A stretch of 64,000 nt of DNA, taken from an uncultured Prevotellaceae bacterium. Lineage in GTDB: Bacteria > Bacteroidota > Bacteroidia > Bacteroidales > Bacteroidaceae. The stretch covers positions 62,001-126,000 of the forward strand of contig CAMKEM010000001.1 in the NCBI GenBank assembly GCA_946411565.1. The letters are read 5' to 3'. Under the pieces are notes generated by a model. That model did not search any database, had not been told where the DNA came from, and saw only the letters and a program-made list of their open reading frames with translations. The position numbers were made by a program, and so were the translations under genes. This document shows, one piece after another, positions 8,752 through 18,700 of this stretch (the stretch's first letter is position 1; each line of letters opens with the position of its first letter).

Positions 8752-9954
8752 TTATAGCGTTTTCTTAAACACGAGCTCAAATCTTGAGCCTTTTCCTACC
8801 TCGCTCTTAACGAGGATTTTGCCATGCATATTCTCTACAAGGCGACGGCAGAGTGAAAGACCAATACCAGCTCCTGCCGTACTACTGTTTTCCTTATAAT
8901 ATCTATCGAAGATAAGCTCCTGCTTTTCCGCAGGAATACCGATACCTGTATCCTCAAGATAGATTATCACGTTATCGTCAGCACATTGCCAGCCCATCGT
9001 GATACCGCCTTCCTTAGTGAACTTAACAGCATTATTGACGAGATTCGACATAACCTGCATCATACTACTACGGTTCACATCGACAAATACATCCTCAGGA
9101 CCACGAACGATGTTATACTCCAATCGGTCTGGTATCACAACATTATACGTTGCATACAATTCCTCTACGATATCCTTCACCTTTCGTGTCTTAAGCGACA
9201 TCTGGATTTCCTCGCCTTCAGAATTACTCTTCAGCACGTCATTTAGCAGACGAAGTAACTGATCGGTATTATCGGCAATAATCTGCGAATAGCTCTTCAA
9301 TTCCTCCTCAGAGGTCTCACTTCCTGTCTGCGCAAGAATCTGTGAGAAACCTGTTATGATATTAACAGGAGTACGAAGCTCATGTCCCATAGCGGCAAGG
9401 AAGCTCGCCTTCAACTTACTTTCCTCCTCAAGGTCGAAAGCCCGTTTACGTTCCTTCTCCTTCTGTCGGGCACCATCATTAATGGTAAGGAATCCCATCA
9501 CGTTGTCCTGTGCTGAAGCTTTTCCTTTATAAGTCTGGCCTTTCTCCCTACAAACAAGAACTCCGAGAGAGTGAACTTCATGCGACACAGGCATCGTGAT
9601 ATTGAAATCAACATAAACACCTGTCTCGTTTGCATTCTCCATTGCCTTGGTAAGTTCCATACGGCTCTGTCGCGACACACATCTAAGAACGACTTCTATT
9701 GGAATCTTATGTTCACGCAACTTATTTCTCTCAAAGAAACGATGACCAAACACTAAATTACCTTTATATATATACCACAAATATGCCTGAGTGGAAGACA
9801 GGATATCATGGACTTTATCCATATATCTCTCTGCCTCACGACCATTTTCGAGATACTGCATCTTCTGGAAGTTGTCATCAATCAACCTCCATAACGTCAG
9901 CACCACCGTCAATAGTATCAGGTAGATAATTCCTATGTAGTAATATTCATTCAT
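8752..9954 (-). CDS. Membrane histidine kinase
   Basis: This 400-residue kinase starts at the ATG at 9952-9954. A longer frame to 9993 is rejected because its extra residues are encoded by the adjacent palindromic repeat. It has one N-terminal membrane helix (IGIIYLILLTVVLTLW), a PAS-like middle region, then HisKA with the phosphoacceptor His in MGHELRTP (about 191) and an HATPase domain with intact DTGIGIP and GAGIGLSL boxes. It lacks a receiver. It is followed after one base by the GGDEF gene, so the two are almost certainly co-translated. Its stimulus is unknown. Confidence 0.9.
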   Translation of the reverse strand: MNEYYYIGIIYLILLTVVLTLWRLIDDNFQKMQYLENGREAERYMDKVHDILSSTQAYLWYIYKGNLVFGHRFFERNKLREHKIPIEVVLRCVSRQSRMELTKAMENANETGVYVDFNITMPVSHEVHSLGVLVCREKGQTYKGKASAQDNVMGFLTINDGARQKEKERKRAFDLEEESKLKASFLAAMGHELRTPVNIITGFSQILAQTGSETSEEELKSYSQIIADNTDQLLRLLNDVLKSNSEGEEIQMSLKTRKVKDIVEELYATYNVVIPDRLEYNIVRGPEDVFVDVNRSSMMQVMSNLVNNAVKFTKEGGITMGWQCADDNVIIYLEDTGIGIPAEKQELIFDRYYKENSSTAGAGIGLSLCRRLVENMHGKILVKSEVGKGSRFELVFKKTL

Positions 9955-9968
9955 TATAAAAAGACCAT

Positions 9969-10149
9969 AGCCCCTCACCCGTCCTACGGACACCCTCTCC
10001 CCAAGGGGCGAGGGAAAAGTTACCTCTAATGATGTTGAGCTATTTGTTTTTTCTTTATTTCCTTATTTCATTATTTACCCTCACAGCCAGAAATACGAAC
10101 TTTCCCTCGCCCCTTGGGGAGAGGGTGCCCACTGGGCGGGTGAGGGGCT
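9969..10149. repeat. Inverted pair of GC-rich palindromic repeats between two kinase genes
   Basis: The left copy (9969-10014) and right copy (10102-10149) belong to the CCCTCTCCCCAAGGGGCGAGGG family and are inverted to each other around an 87-bp spacer with GTTAC and similar words at its edges. Each copy contains two palindromes: an inner hairpin that differs between copies (GTCCTACGGAC on the left, GCCCACTGGGC on the right) and the constant CCCCAAGGGG. The pair fills nearly the whole gap between the genes. Confidence 0.85.
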
Positions 10150-10159
10150 TCTGGGTGGG

Positions 10160-11401
10160 CTACTTATCCGCCCTCCTGAATATCAGGTTAAAGGTACTAC
10201 CCTTGCCCAATTCACTTTCCACCGTAATCTTTGCTCCCATGTATTCGGCAAGTTCCTTACATAGGGCAAGACCAAGACCTGCACCCTGAGAGAAGTGGTC
10301 TATCTTATAGAATCGGGTGAAAATCAAATTATGATACTGAGGGTCGATACCTATACCCTGATCCTTTACAGAAAGAATGAGTTCCTTATCCGTAACGGTA
10401 CGGGTAACAGTTACCGTAGAGCCCATTGGCGAGAACTTTGCAGCATTATCGAAAAGGTTGCTCATAATCCTTCGGAACAAGTTTCTGTCTGCACGGATAG
10501 GCACATCCTCCCCATTTTCCACAACCTCAATCTTAAGTCCGAAGAGAGAAAGTCCCTCATCTTCCCTCATTGTAGCCACATCTGGAAGACAATCAGAATA
10601 CTTGAGATCCTCATACTGCACGGTAATACCGCTATTGTCAATCAAGGTGATTGTCAGCATATCCTCAATCATCTTCATCAACAGGGCATTATTCTTGCTA
10701 ATCTCACGCTCGAAATATGTAATCTCATCAGGTGTGAGGGTGTTTCTCATATTTGCAAGGAGTTCGGAAATTCCGACTATGGCATTAAGTGGAGTTCGAA
10801 TCTCATGACTCATACAAGAGATGAAATCCTCTTTTTCCTTGGCATTTGCAAGCATACGGTTGGTGTCAAGTTCCATGGCCTCACGCTTCTTCAACTGGTC
10901 GATCATAACCGTGGTTCCTCTACGGACAAGTCCTTTATCCGTCTGCTCTACCATCATATTCAGTTCATACCAATGAGGTTCACGTCCTTCAAACGAGCCA
11001 TACATCTGTATCATGTGGTTTCCTGGCTCTTCTGTCATAAAGAACTCTTCCACCTTACGCTTATAAAAAGCACTTGCAGAGACAATTTGCCTCATACCAT
11101 CAATACTGACGACCCCATCAAGTGTCTGCGAATCAAACTGAAGAATTGAGAATTTTCCATCCTTAAGTTCCCACAAATGCGTCTGAGTCCTGTCGAGCAG
11201 CATCTGCGTAACGGCCTTAGTCCTGATGCTATGTGTAGCAGACTCTCGCAGTTTCTCCGCCATCTTGTTATGTTCCACCACACGTATGTAAGTCTTGTAT
11301 AGCGTATAGGTGGCAACACAAATCAAGATAACAAGGAATACCACACCAAAGGTCACCCTCCAGTGTAACAATTCTGCGATATGTAGCATTACATACATCA
11401 T
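10160..11401 (-). CDS. Membrane histidine kinase with PAS-like sensor
   Basis: This 413-residue protein has an N-terminal membrane helix (VTFGVVFLVILICVATYTLY), a PAS-like region (about 60-170), HisKA with the phosphoacceptor His in CMSHEIRTPLNA (about 199), and an HATPase domain with intact DQGIGID and GAGLGLAL boxes. Its start overlaps the upstream hybrid kinase stop by 4 bp (ATGA), indicating translational coupling. It is about the same length and layout as the 8752-9954 kinase, and the two are probably old paralogues. It has no receiver, so it would need to act on the cluster's receivers or heterodimerise. Confidence 0.9.
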   Translation of the reverse strand: MMYVMLHIAELLHWRVTFGVVFLVILICVATYTLYKTYIRVVEHNKMAEKLRESATHSIRTKAVTQMLLDRTQTHLWELKDGKFSILQFDSQTLDGVVSIDGMRQIVSASAFYKRKVEEFFMTEEPGNHMIQMYGSFEGREPHWYELNMMVEQTDKGLVRRGTTVMIDQLKKREAMELDTNRMLANAKEKEDFISCMSHEIRTPLNAIVGISELLANMRNTLTPDEITYFEREISKNNALLMKMIEDMLTITLIDNSGITVQYEDLKYSDCLPDVATMREDEGLSLFGLKIEVVENGEDVPIRADRNLFRRIMSNLFDNAAKFSPMGSTVTVTRTVTDKELILSVKDQGIGIDPQYHNLIFTRFYKIDHFSQGAGLGLALCKELAEYMGAKITVESELGKGSTFNLIFRRADK

Positions 11402-13461
11402 AAGCGAGAGCTAAGACTTCTCTTCAGAACCGTTATAAGTTTATCAACCTCGATAGGCTTGGCAAGATGTGCATTCATTCCTGATGCCAACGCCTCACGC
11501 TTATCTTCCTCGAAGGCATTAGCCGTCATAGCCAATATCGTTATATTCGCTTTTTTCTTATCCTCCATCTTACGGATGGCACGAGTAGCCTCATAGCCAT
11601 TCATCCTCGGCATCTGGATATCCATAAGTACAAGGTCATAATAGCCAGCAGGTGCTGCTTCTATCATTTCCACACAACAGAGTCCATCCTCGGCACGCTC
11701 TACAACGAGATCTGCCTCCTGCAATATCTCGACTGCAATCTCGGCATTAAGGTCATTGTCCTCAACAAGAAGTATTCGCTTGCCCTTGAAATCCACATCC
11801 GTAAGATCTGGCATATCCACGTTGAGCATATCGGATTTCTGTGCTATACGATGCTTGATGCGGATAGTAAATGTAGTTCCCTTGCCAAGTTCGCTTTCCA
11901 CATCTATGGTACCTCCCATAAGGTCAACGAGCTTCTTTACGATAGACATTCCCAAGCCTGTGCCCTCAATCTTCACATCCGTGGAATTATGTTCACGAGT
12001 GAATTCCTCGAAGATATGTGGAAGGTAGTCGGCAGACATTCCCAAGCCATTATCCTTCGCTACAGTCTCAACTATGGTATAGCCCTCCTCTTCGCATGGC
12101 AACTGGCGAATGTACATTTCCACCTTACCACCTGCAGGAGTGTATTTGTAGGCATTACTGAGAATGTTAAAACCTATATCGTATACCTTTATCGGGTCAC
12201 AGAAAAGATATTCATCTTGTACATCCACTGAATGGACGAACGTGATATTCTTCTGAGCCATCATATCAATAAAGACAGAACAGAACGAATCATACATCAT
12301 ACCAATGCTCCATGCCTTTATGTCAAGATCCATGTGACCTTTCTCGATACGTGACATTTCAAGAACATTATTGATAAGTCCCAACAGCAACGCGCTTGAG
12401 CCTTTTATCTTATCAATGTAGTCCTGACGGCGTTTTGGCTCATCCTGATGCCTTTCCAACAAGCCTGTAAAACCAATGATAGCATTCATCGGAGTACGTA
12501 TATCGTGACTCATATTGAAGAGGAAAGCACTCTTTGCACGGTTTGCCTCCACGGCTTCACGCTTTGCTTTCTCCAAGGCACTACGTTGCTTCAGCTCATT
12601 ATTCTTTTGCTCATTTACATCAACGGTAGTCCATACCACTTCTGTACAATAGCCATCTTTGCCACGTTTACCTGCAACAAAAGAGCCAACAACCCAACCA
12701 CAGACTCCACATTCAAACTCCTGCTTGATTAGCGGCTTATCCTTAAGTTGCTCACGTACCCAATCAAGGTCAGTAAACGCAAGCATTGTTTCCCTCCACT
12801 CAGGACTTACAAGATGTTCGCAGAACGCTATGAATCCCTCACGCGCATCGCCATTAACTCCAAGATGGTCATCAAGTTGCTTCACCACGGAACTTACTTG
12901 CTTAAGCATACCCGTCTGCATATTGATGCAATATATAGAGGTACATGAACGTGATACGAAATTGACTATCTCATAAGCCCTACCAAGTTCAGCTCCCATA
13001 CGTGCAATAGCCTTTTGCTGTTCCATTTCCTTGAGCACCAGGTGAGTAACATCATTGCAATAGCCCGTAAGTATAGTTCCTTTACCCTCAACATCTCTAC
13101 CAGAACCATTACAACGAACATAACGGTCACCCATAGTAGGATGTTCCCACATATAGGTAACTTCGTTAACCTCGCCATATTTCATGCTTTGAATAACAGC
13201 AGATACGGATGCCTGATTCTCTGGCTTTATACGAGCATACCAGAAATCATAGATTTCCTCGGGTGAAAGACTTGAAATATCGCTTATGCCCAGCAACTCA
13301 ACCATTCTGGAATCAACATACATTCGAGGTTTCTGCCCCTCGAAAATGTCAATAGACCACATACCGAAGCCCGTCCCCTTAAGGATGCGTTTCAGTTCCT
13401 CAAATTGCAACTTGTCAGACATAAGTGGATTTATGCTTTGAGAATATGAGTCAATAGGCAT
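11398..13461 (-). CDS. Cytoplasmic hybrid histidine kinase (PAS-HisKA-HATPase-REC)
   Basis: This 687-residue protein lacks membrane helices. PAS-like regions occupy about residues 20-150 and 170-300. HisKA follows with the phosphoacceptor His in NMSHDIRTPMNAIIGF (about 319), then an HATPase (DNGLGM, GTGLGMSI) and a C-terminal receiver with phosphoacceptor Asp in LMDIQMP (about 614) and conserved AKP. It is first in the cluster, directly after a strong promoter. Its own receiver and the downstream Hpt and REC-EAL proteins form a complete His-Asp-His-Asp relay, which is an inference. An internal ATG at 13422 is an alternative start. Confidence 0.93.
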   Translation of the reverse strand: MPIDSYSQSINPLMSDKLQFEELKRILKGTGFGMWSIDIFEGQKPRMYVDSRMVELLGISDISSLSPEEIYDFWYARIKPENQASVSAVIQSMKYGEVNEVTYMWEHPTMGDRYVRCNGSGRDVEGKGTILTGYCNDVTHLVLKEMEQQKAIARMGAELGRAYEIVNFVSRSCTSIYCINMQTGMLKQVSSVVKQLDDHLGVNGDAREGFIAFCEHLVSPEWRETMLAFTDLDWVREQLKDKPLIKQEFECGVCGWVVGSFVAGKRGKDGYCTEVVWTTVDVNEQKNNELKQRSALEKAKREAVEANRAKSAFLFNMSHDIRTPMNAIIGFTGLLERHQDEPKRRQDYIDKIKGSSALLLGLINNVLEMSRIEKGHMDLDIKAWSIGMMYDSFCSVFIDMMAQKNITFVHSVDVQDEYLFCDPIKVYDIGFNILSNAYKYTPAGGKVEMYIRQLPCEEEGYTIVETVAKDNGLGMSADYLPHIFEEFTREHNSTDVKIEGTGLGMSIVKKLVDLMGGTIDVESELGKGTTFTIRIKHRIAQKSDMLNVDMPDLTDVDFKGKRILLVEDNDLNAEIAVEILQEADLVVERAEDGLCCVEMIEAAPAGYYDLVLMDIQMPRMNGYEATRAIRKMEDKKKANITILAMTANAFEEDKREALASGMNAHLAKPIEVDKLITVLKRSLSSRL

Positions 13462-13509
13462 TTAGTTTGTGAGTTATTAGTTATTGGTACCATTGAATAT
13501 TTGTGAATG

Positions 13510-13541
13510 CAAAAGTAAAAAAAAAAATACAAAATACCAAA
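13510..13541 (-). promoter_or_regulatory. Promoter of the signalling cluster
   Basis: On the minus strand a TTTG (-33, complement of 13538-13541) is followed after 20 bp by TACTTTTG (-7, complement of 13510-13517), a full match to the Bacteroidetes consensus. Transcription would begin near 13503, about 40 nt before the hybrid kinase ATG. Confidence 0.75.
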
Positions 13542-13586
13542 TTTACAGCAAAATAATTCAGAAAAATGGTAAAAAAGTATATATAA

Positions 13587-13707
13587 TTCCCTTGTAACTC
13601 CTATCTTCTTCCTAACCAAACTCGGTGAAAGTCCCATTCAGGAGCGAACATAGATGGGAGTTTCACCGAGTTTGGTTAGGAGGAACAAGGGAGGAACATG
13701 GGTGGCA
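13587..13707. repeat. 11-bp-phased array P1 with a 27-bp dyad
   Basis: The region can be written as 11 consecutive rows of 11 bp. TCC or a close variant recurs at 13588, 13599, 13610 and 13632, then GGA at 13657, 13679 and 13690, all in one 11-bp register. Arms 13611-13637 and 13654-13680 are complementary with one mismatch (20 bp perfect). Rows such as ACTCGGTGAAA and CACCGAGTTTG closely match rows of the array at 20.9 kb. No T-run follows, so it is not a standard terminator. Confidence 0.75.
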
Positions 13708-13717
13708 GAACAAAAGA

Positions 13718-13859
13718 AATCGGCACTCATCATTTTATTGACGAGTGCCGATTACACTTTATTTATAGGTTTTAAGGGTTTAAGGTCTGTTGGTTATAAG
13801 GTCTGCATCGTTTATAAGAATTCTGACCAGAGAACCTAAAACCTATAACCTTTAAACCA
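13718..13859. repeat. Hairpin and GGTTTTAAGGT dyad downstream of the pectate lyase gene
   Basis: A perfect 11-bp stem (13718-13728 with 13743-13753) is followed by a dyad of GGTTTTAAGG/ACCTAAAACC words (about 13766-13859). The hairpin could help end the lyase transcript from the minus strand. A related GGTTTTAAGGT dyad lies at 51497-51580. Confidence 0.5.
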
Positions 13860-13862
13860 GCA

Positions 13863-15320
13863 TTACTTCACGATCATTTTCTTGCCACCCTTGATAACAA
13901 GTCCCTTTGCATCAGAGTTAACTCTTTGTCCCATAAGGTTGAAGGTTGCATCAGACACATAGCGGTTGTCGGTTACAGATACTACACCTGTAATTTCCTC
14001 CTCAGGAATAACAGAAAATTTCTTAGAACCCCAGATTGTAGGTCCTGCAAATATCTTCACATCATCCTTTACAACTTCAGCAGGGAACTTGGTATAGCGA
14101 TATGGTATATAGCACTCACCAAAGCTATGTGGCCTTGCGAACTTAGAGGTCTCTACCACAATGTTGTCATCAGCCCAGATAACAGCAGTTGCATCACTCT
14201 GGGTAAAGATCTTTGTCACACCCTCTTCAAAGTAGTTACCTTCAATGAGGAACTCTGATCGCTTTCGTGGATTGATACAAGCTGTTGAATTGCCCTTACA
14301 ATGGAAATAGTTGTTCAGCATATGGAATCGGCCAAAACGAGCCATTGGCATACGAGCACGACACTTGGCTCCCCATGAGTTATAGGCAAATGTGATTGAC
14401 AACTTATCATCGTCAGCATCTTTACTATCAGAACTTCCGATAAGACTGGTATTCTGGTGCATGAGCGAACGGTCTGTATATGAGAACTCATTCCAGCTTG
14501 CGGTAATCATATCAGATTCGTTAGAGATATCGAAGTTGCCATCAATACCGTCAATAAACTCACAATGATCTACCCATACATTTGTTGAATACTGAACAGA
14601 CAGGAGGTCATATCCACCACAGTCGATAGAGCCAGGACCAACGAATGAGAGGTTACGGAAGATAATGTTCTTACAACGCTTTACAGAGAAGACACCAGCC
14701 TCACGATAGTTCTCATTTCCGTATTTCTCATAGAGAGCCTTACGGGTAAGGAATTCTGCCTCTTCCTTAACACTTATGCCATTAGGAAGCACGCCACCAG
14801 TACCCTCACTTGTAGAAGCACTTTCGACATCAACAGATCGAAGAATTTCAAGAATCTCAGGGGTAACATACCACGCTGTAACGAGTCGTGCGTTGTTAAT
14901 ACCGAGGATTGTCTTATTGTTGCATCCTGTAGCAGTTCCCTGATTCTGAATTGTGATATATTTATTGATTATAAAGTCGCCCTTAGAACCATCAAGAATC
15001 ACGATATCATAATCTTTGATAGCATTCTTGATAACATCATCCTTATCCACATTATCGGCAGTAAGTACCTTCACCTTCTTACCACTTGATGGATCATTGA
15101 GAAGCGCAATGGCATCCTCATAGGTATAGGCACCACCACCCGTGATCTTTGAGATAGAAGGGTTTGGATCAGTACGTGAGTCACATGTTGCAAAACCAAA
15201 TGCCTGCAACTGATCATACTCTGAACGAGCGAAATTAGATTGTGCTTTTAGTGAGATTGGAACAATTGCTACAATTCCCAGCAGACATGCTGGTAGGATC
15301 TTTTGTGAGATAATCTTCAT
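13863..15320 (-). CDS. Exported pectate lyase, polysaccharide lyase family 1
   Basis: This 485-residue enzyme cleaves polygalacturonate by beta-elimination to give unsaturated oligogalacturonides. A signal peptide covers about residues 1-26. The PL1 beta-helix signatures are present: VWVDHCEFIDG, the calcium-site segment GNFDISNESDMITASWN, and the catalytic RARMPMARFGRFHMLNNYF with its arginines. The C-terminus (TFNLMGQRV then GLVIKGGKKMIVK) resembles a Bacteroidetes surface/sorting tail and is shared in style with the upstream large protein. It lies 434 bp downstream of that protein, with its own promoter. It supplies the substrate type that GH105 and KduI act on. Confidence 0.93.
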   Translation of the reverse strand: MKIISQKILPACLLGIVAIVPISLKAQSNFARSEYDQLQAFGFATCDSRTDPNPSISKITGGGAYTYEDAIALLNDPSSGKKVKVLTADNVDKDDVIKNAIKDYDIVILDGSKGDFIINKYITIQNQGTATGCNNKTILGINNARLVTAWYVTPEILEILRSVDVESASTSEGTGGVLPNGISVKEEAEFLTRKALYEKYGNENYREAGVFSVKRCKNIIFRNLSFVGPGSIDCGGYDLLSVQYSTNVWVDHCEFIDGIDGNFDISNESDMITASWNEFSYTDRSLMHQNTSLIGSSDSKDADDDKLSITFAYNSWGAKCRARMPMARFGRFHMLNNYFHCKGNSTACINPRKRSEFLIEGNYFEEGVTKIFTQSDATAVIWADDNIVVETSKFARPHSFGECYIPYRYTKFPAEVVKDDVKIFAGPTIWGSKKFSVIPEEEITGVVSVTDNRYVSDATFNLMGQRVNSDAKGLVIKGGKKMIVK

Positions 15321-15506
15321 ATAAATATTCCAGTTTTATGACTATTCTATTTCCTTCAATAATTTAGCAATGCTATAAGCAAGGCTTTAGTATTTGTGTG
15401 TGCGCTCAACATTCAATTGACAATATGATAGCATTCTCGCACGAGAAAAAATATTGCAAGTCATCCCATTTAGAAAGATTTGGCGCACGTTTTCAAATTC
15501 CGAATG

Positions 15507-15514
15507 CAAAGTTA
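15507..15514 (-). promoter_or_regulatory. Promoter -7 box of the pectate lyase gene
   Basis: Minus-strand TAACTTTG followed by CATTC matches the -7 consensus and would give a leader of roughly 180 nt. The -33 box is not clear. Confidence 0.5.
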
Positions 15515-15666
15515 GCGGATTTTTTCTTAATGTGCAAGAAAACATAAAGAAATTTTCAAGAAAGGAATGCTTTTTAACAAAAAGGTTTAAGAAAATGCCA
15601 ATACGGCTATCACTTGACATACATCAACCGAAAGAATGTTACTATTACCGATTCCTAAACAGCAAG

Positions 15667-15696
15667 TGGCAGTTCCTCGCCAACGAGGAACTGCCA
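15667..15696. repeat. Perfect 13-bp hairpin between the surface protein and pectate lyase genes
   Basis: Arms 15667-15679 and 15684-15696 pair perfectly around a CCAA loop, about 60 bp after the surface-protein stop. No adjacent T-run is seen on the minus strand, so it may stabilise the 3' end or attenuate transcription. The remainder of 15321-15754 holds only the lyase promoter. Confidence 0.6.
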
Positions 15697-15754
15697 ACAA
15701 ACTGGACTGTTATGATTTTTCTTCATTTTCTACATTTAACGACCTCCTTTACAA

Positions 15755-18700
15755 TCATTTAACTACGTACTTTTTACCATTAACAACATACACGCCCTTT
15801 GATAGACCTTCAAGGCTGTGTGTATTGCTTCTAACTTTCAATCCATTAACTCCATATATATCAGAACTTTCGAGGATGATGCCATTATCTTGTAAGATTT
15901 CCTCCATAGAGGTTGTCTCACCCTCAAAGTCATCAATATCCATTGTGGTAAGTGGTTTTGCCTGAGCAACATTTAGACATCTGATATAAGCTCGGAATGG
16001 CTTAACCTCCATATTCTTATTCAACTTAGAGAAAGCTCCAGCATTTGACATCACATAAGTTCCTGCAGGAAGCATAGTAGTAACGAAGTTGCCCTCAAAT
16101 ACGTATGGATAATTTGGCTTATAGTCATAGACACCATTGATTTCATACGTTTCGCCATTTGAACTTACAACGAATGACGGACTTGTGCTTTCAAAGTGAA
16201 CATTAACCTTTGAGAAGCCTGTTATGGTCTTCTTTGGAAGGATGAAGTATGGATAGCCTGCAATAATATCCTGATTGGTATGCCAGATAAGCTCAATCTT
16301 TCCATTATCACGGATATTCTTGAGAAGAACCATAGCTGTACCTTCACCAAACACCTCGTTTACCTGCTTGCTGCTCATGCTGAATGGCAGACAGATAGAG
16401 CCCCAAGTATCGGCTGTAAACTTACGGTTATAGGTAACAGGAGTAAGATCCTCGCCGATAGGGAATGATGGTTGTGTGTAAGAACCGTCATTCATCTTAT
16501 CCTCGAAGACGATTTCACCACCAGATACTACATTACGAACAGGATCAGTCTCAAAGCCATTCATATTGATGAGCTTTCCTTCCTCGAAGTGGTAGCCAGA
16601 ATATGCGATCTTGGTATGATTAGAGAAGATATAATAGGTCTTGCCTGGATATACATTGAATGTATAGCGGACTATACCCTTTGACATAACCATATATCCA
16701 CCATCACCAGTCTCGATAACCTTCTGCTTCCAGCCAGCGTTCTCCCAGTTGTTGATAAGCAACTCAAAACGATCATGTTGGCTATCTCTCAAATCAACAA
16801 GAGCATCTCTGAGGTTCTGATTATATGTACCTTCCTCATCCTCAATAAACTGGGCACGACGACGGCCTTCTCTAAAATAGTTGTCGTTTTCTGATATCTT
16901 ACTATTGGTTACAACCCTGATGTCCTTAACGACAGCGCCAGTCTCATCAGCAACATAAACAGGACGCCACTTAATCAGATCAGAATAATTCTGACTGCCA
17001 TTTGACTTATGGAGATTGCCATTCTGAAGAACATATACAGAAAGTACACCTGCCTTGTTTGGCTCGAACTTAAGATATGCACCACGACTTGGAAGAGTCC
17101 AAGGAGTACTATTAGCCTCAGATTCATCAACAGGAGCATAACCGCCATAGCTAATTATCTCTCCATTTTCATCCTTTTGCAGATAGCTTTCGCTTGTAGC
17201 ATTCTGGTTGCCTTCAGAAGCGGTTGTAATGCCATCTATACTTTCGATATCTTCGTCATGAAGGAAACCATATCCATTACTCCATGAATCTTCGACATCA
17301 CCATTAGTTCCTGCATAACTATCTGTATATGCCCAACCACCCATTGTCATGGTTATAGCATCACTTCCATCATTAGCCTTGACTGTAAACTGATTGCCAA
17401 CGCCATAAACCGACGTACTTGAACCACTCTCATTCTGAGCAACATAAGTCTTATTCTTTTCCGTCACACGGATTGTATATGCGGTAGAGATAACACCATC
17501 ATGGATATTGCCAAAGACAAGTTCAGCCTTGATTGTTGCATAACCTGCAAGTCCTGTCAGAGTGACCTTACCTTCCTGGTTCACATAAGCAACACGAGGA
17601 GCAGAACTACTGTAACGTATATATGGATTGCCATAATTATTACCTTCTCTATAATCAGAAAGGCTAACTACCTTACTTGCTCCCTTTGTAAGAATAAGGT
17701 ATGGCAACTTAGGATTTGGAATGTCAATACCATTACTTTCTACGTCAATATGCAGAACTGTAGTTGTACGATTCTCTGTATTGATATAATTTGTTTTCAA
17801 CTTATCAGCATTGCTTGTATATACCAAGCTATAAGGAGAAATCAAGATATCAGACAACCACAATACATTCTTATTACTATGAACATTATGGTTATTGCCG
17901 TTAATATCACGACTGTTATGTTGATATACTCTGAAACCATAAGGATCATTTGTGTTGTTCTTATAGGCAGTAAACACGCTGAAGTCCTCCTTACCTTCAC
18001 CACCATACAGACTCACACCTCTTGTATATAGGTTACAAGGGTCATTTATAGGATACAGATCATAATGATCCAAAGGATAATTTACAGGATCATTTGATTT
18101 CGCAACAAAATATACATTCTCACCTTTTGCAATATTTGGAATATAGATTTCTGCACCTTTTGTAAGACCTACACATCCATTCTTCAAATCAACACAGATA
18201 GAGCCTGTACCTGTAGAGAATTTCAAGCCTTCTGTAGAGAATACAGTATGTCCATTAGCAGGAAGTTCAGTTTTTGTGATAGTATTATTCAATACATACA
18301 CACCATTATTCGGAGTTCCCCAATTTGTGCCAAGCGGATTTTCAGAGATACCACTTGCCTTAAGAGCTTCTGTGAAATGCCACTCCTTAGGAGTTGCAGA
18401 ATATCCCTTCGCGTTGACAATATCCACTATCTGCTCCTGCGTAAGAGCCACAGAATAGATAGAGATGTCATCGTATGCAAGAGCAGCATCTGAATAATAT
18501 TGTTTCTCAAAGAAGAGACCATGAGGAGTAAAGCCACCAAGAACAATGTTGCGAAGATACCACACACGACCTGGGTAATCACCATTTTCCTCAAACAACT
18601 GCATATCGCCAAGAGTACGGGTATCAAGTTCACCAGTCTTCTCACCATCAAGATACATGGTTACCTTCTTCAGATCCTCAGTAGCAACGTATGTTACATA

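Noticed and set aside
9955..9993. N-terminal extension of the kinase gene (MSVGRVRGYGLF)
   Set aside because: The residues are encoded by the adjacent GC-rich repeat and would precede the natural membrane helix; the ATG at 9954 is preferred. It may still be translated at low level.
10295..11149. 284-residue plus-strand frame antisense to a histidine kinase
   Set aside because: The kinase motifs on the opposite strand are intact and the antisense translation has no protein-like features.
13587..13707. Simple intrinsic terminator
   Set aside because: The dyad is long but has no T-run on either side, and the 11-bp phasing extends beyond the stem.
13863..14000. Type IX secretion C-terminal domain on the pectate lyase
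   Set aside because: The tail is similar in style to Bacteroidetes sorting tails but lacks enough of the defining motifs to claim T9SS secretion; recorded only as a surface-type tail.
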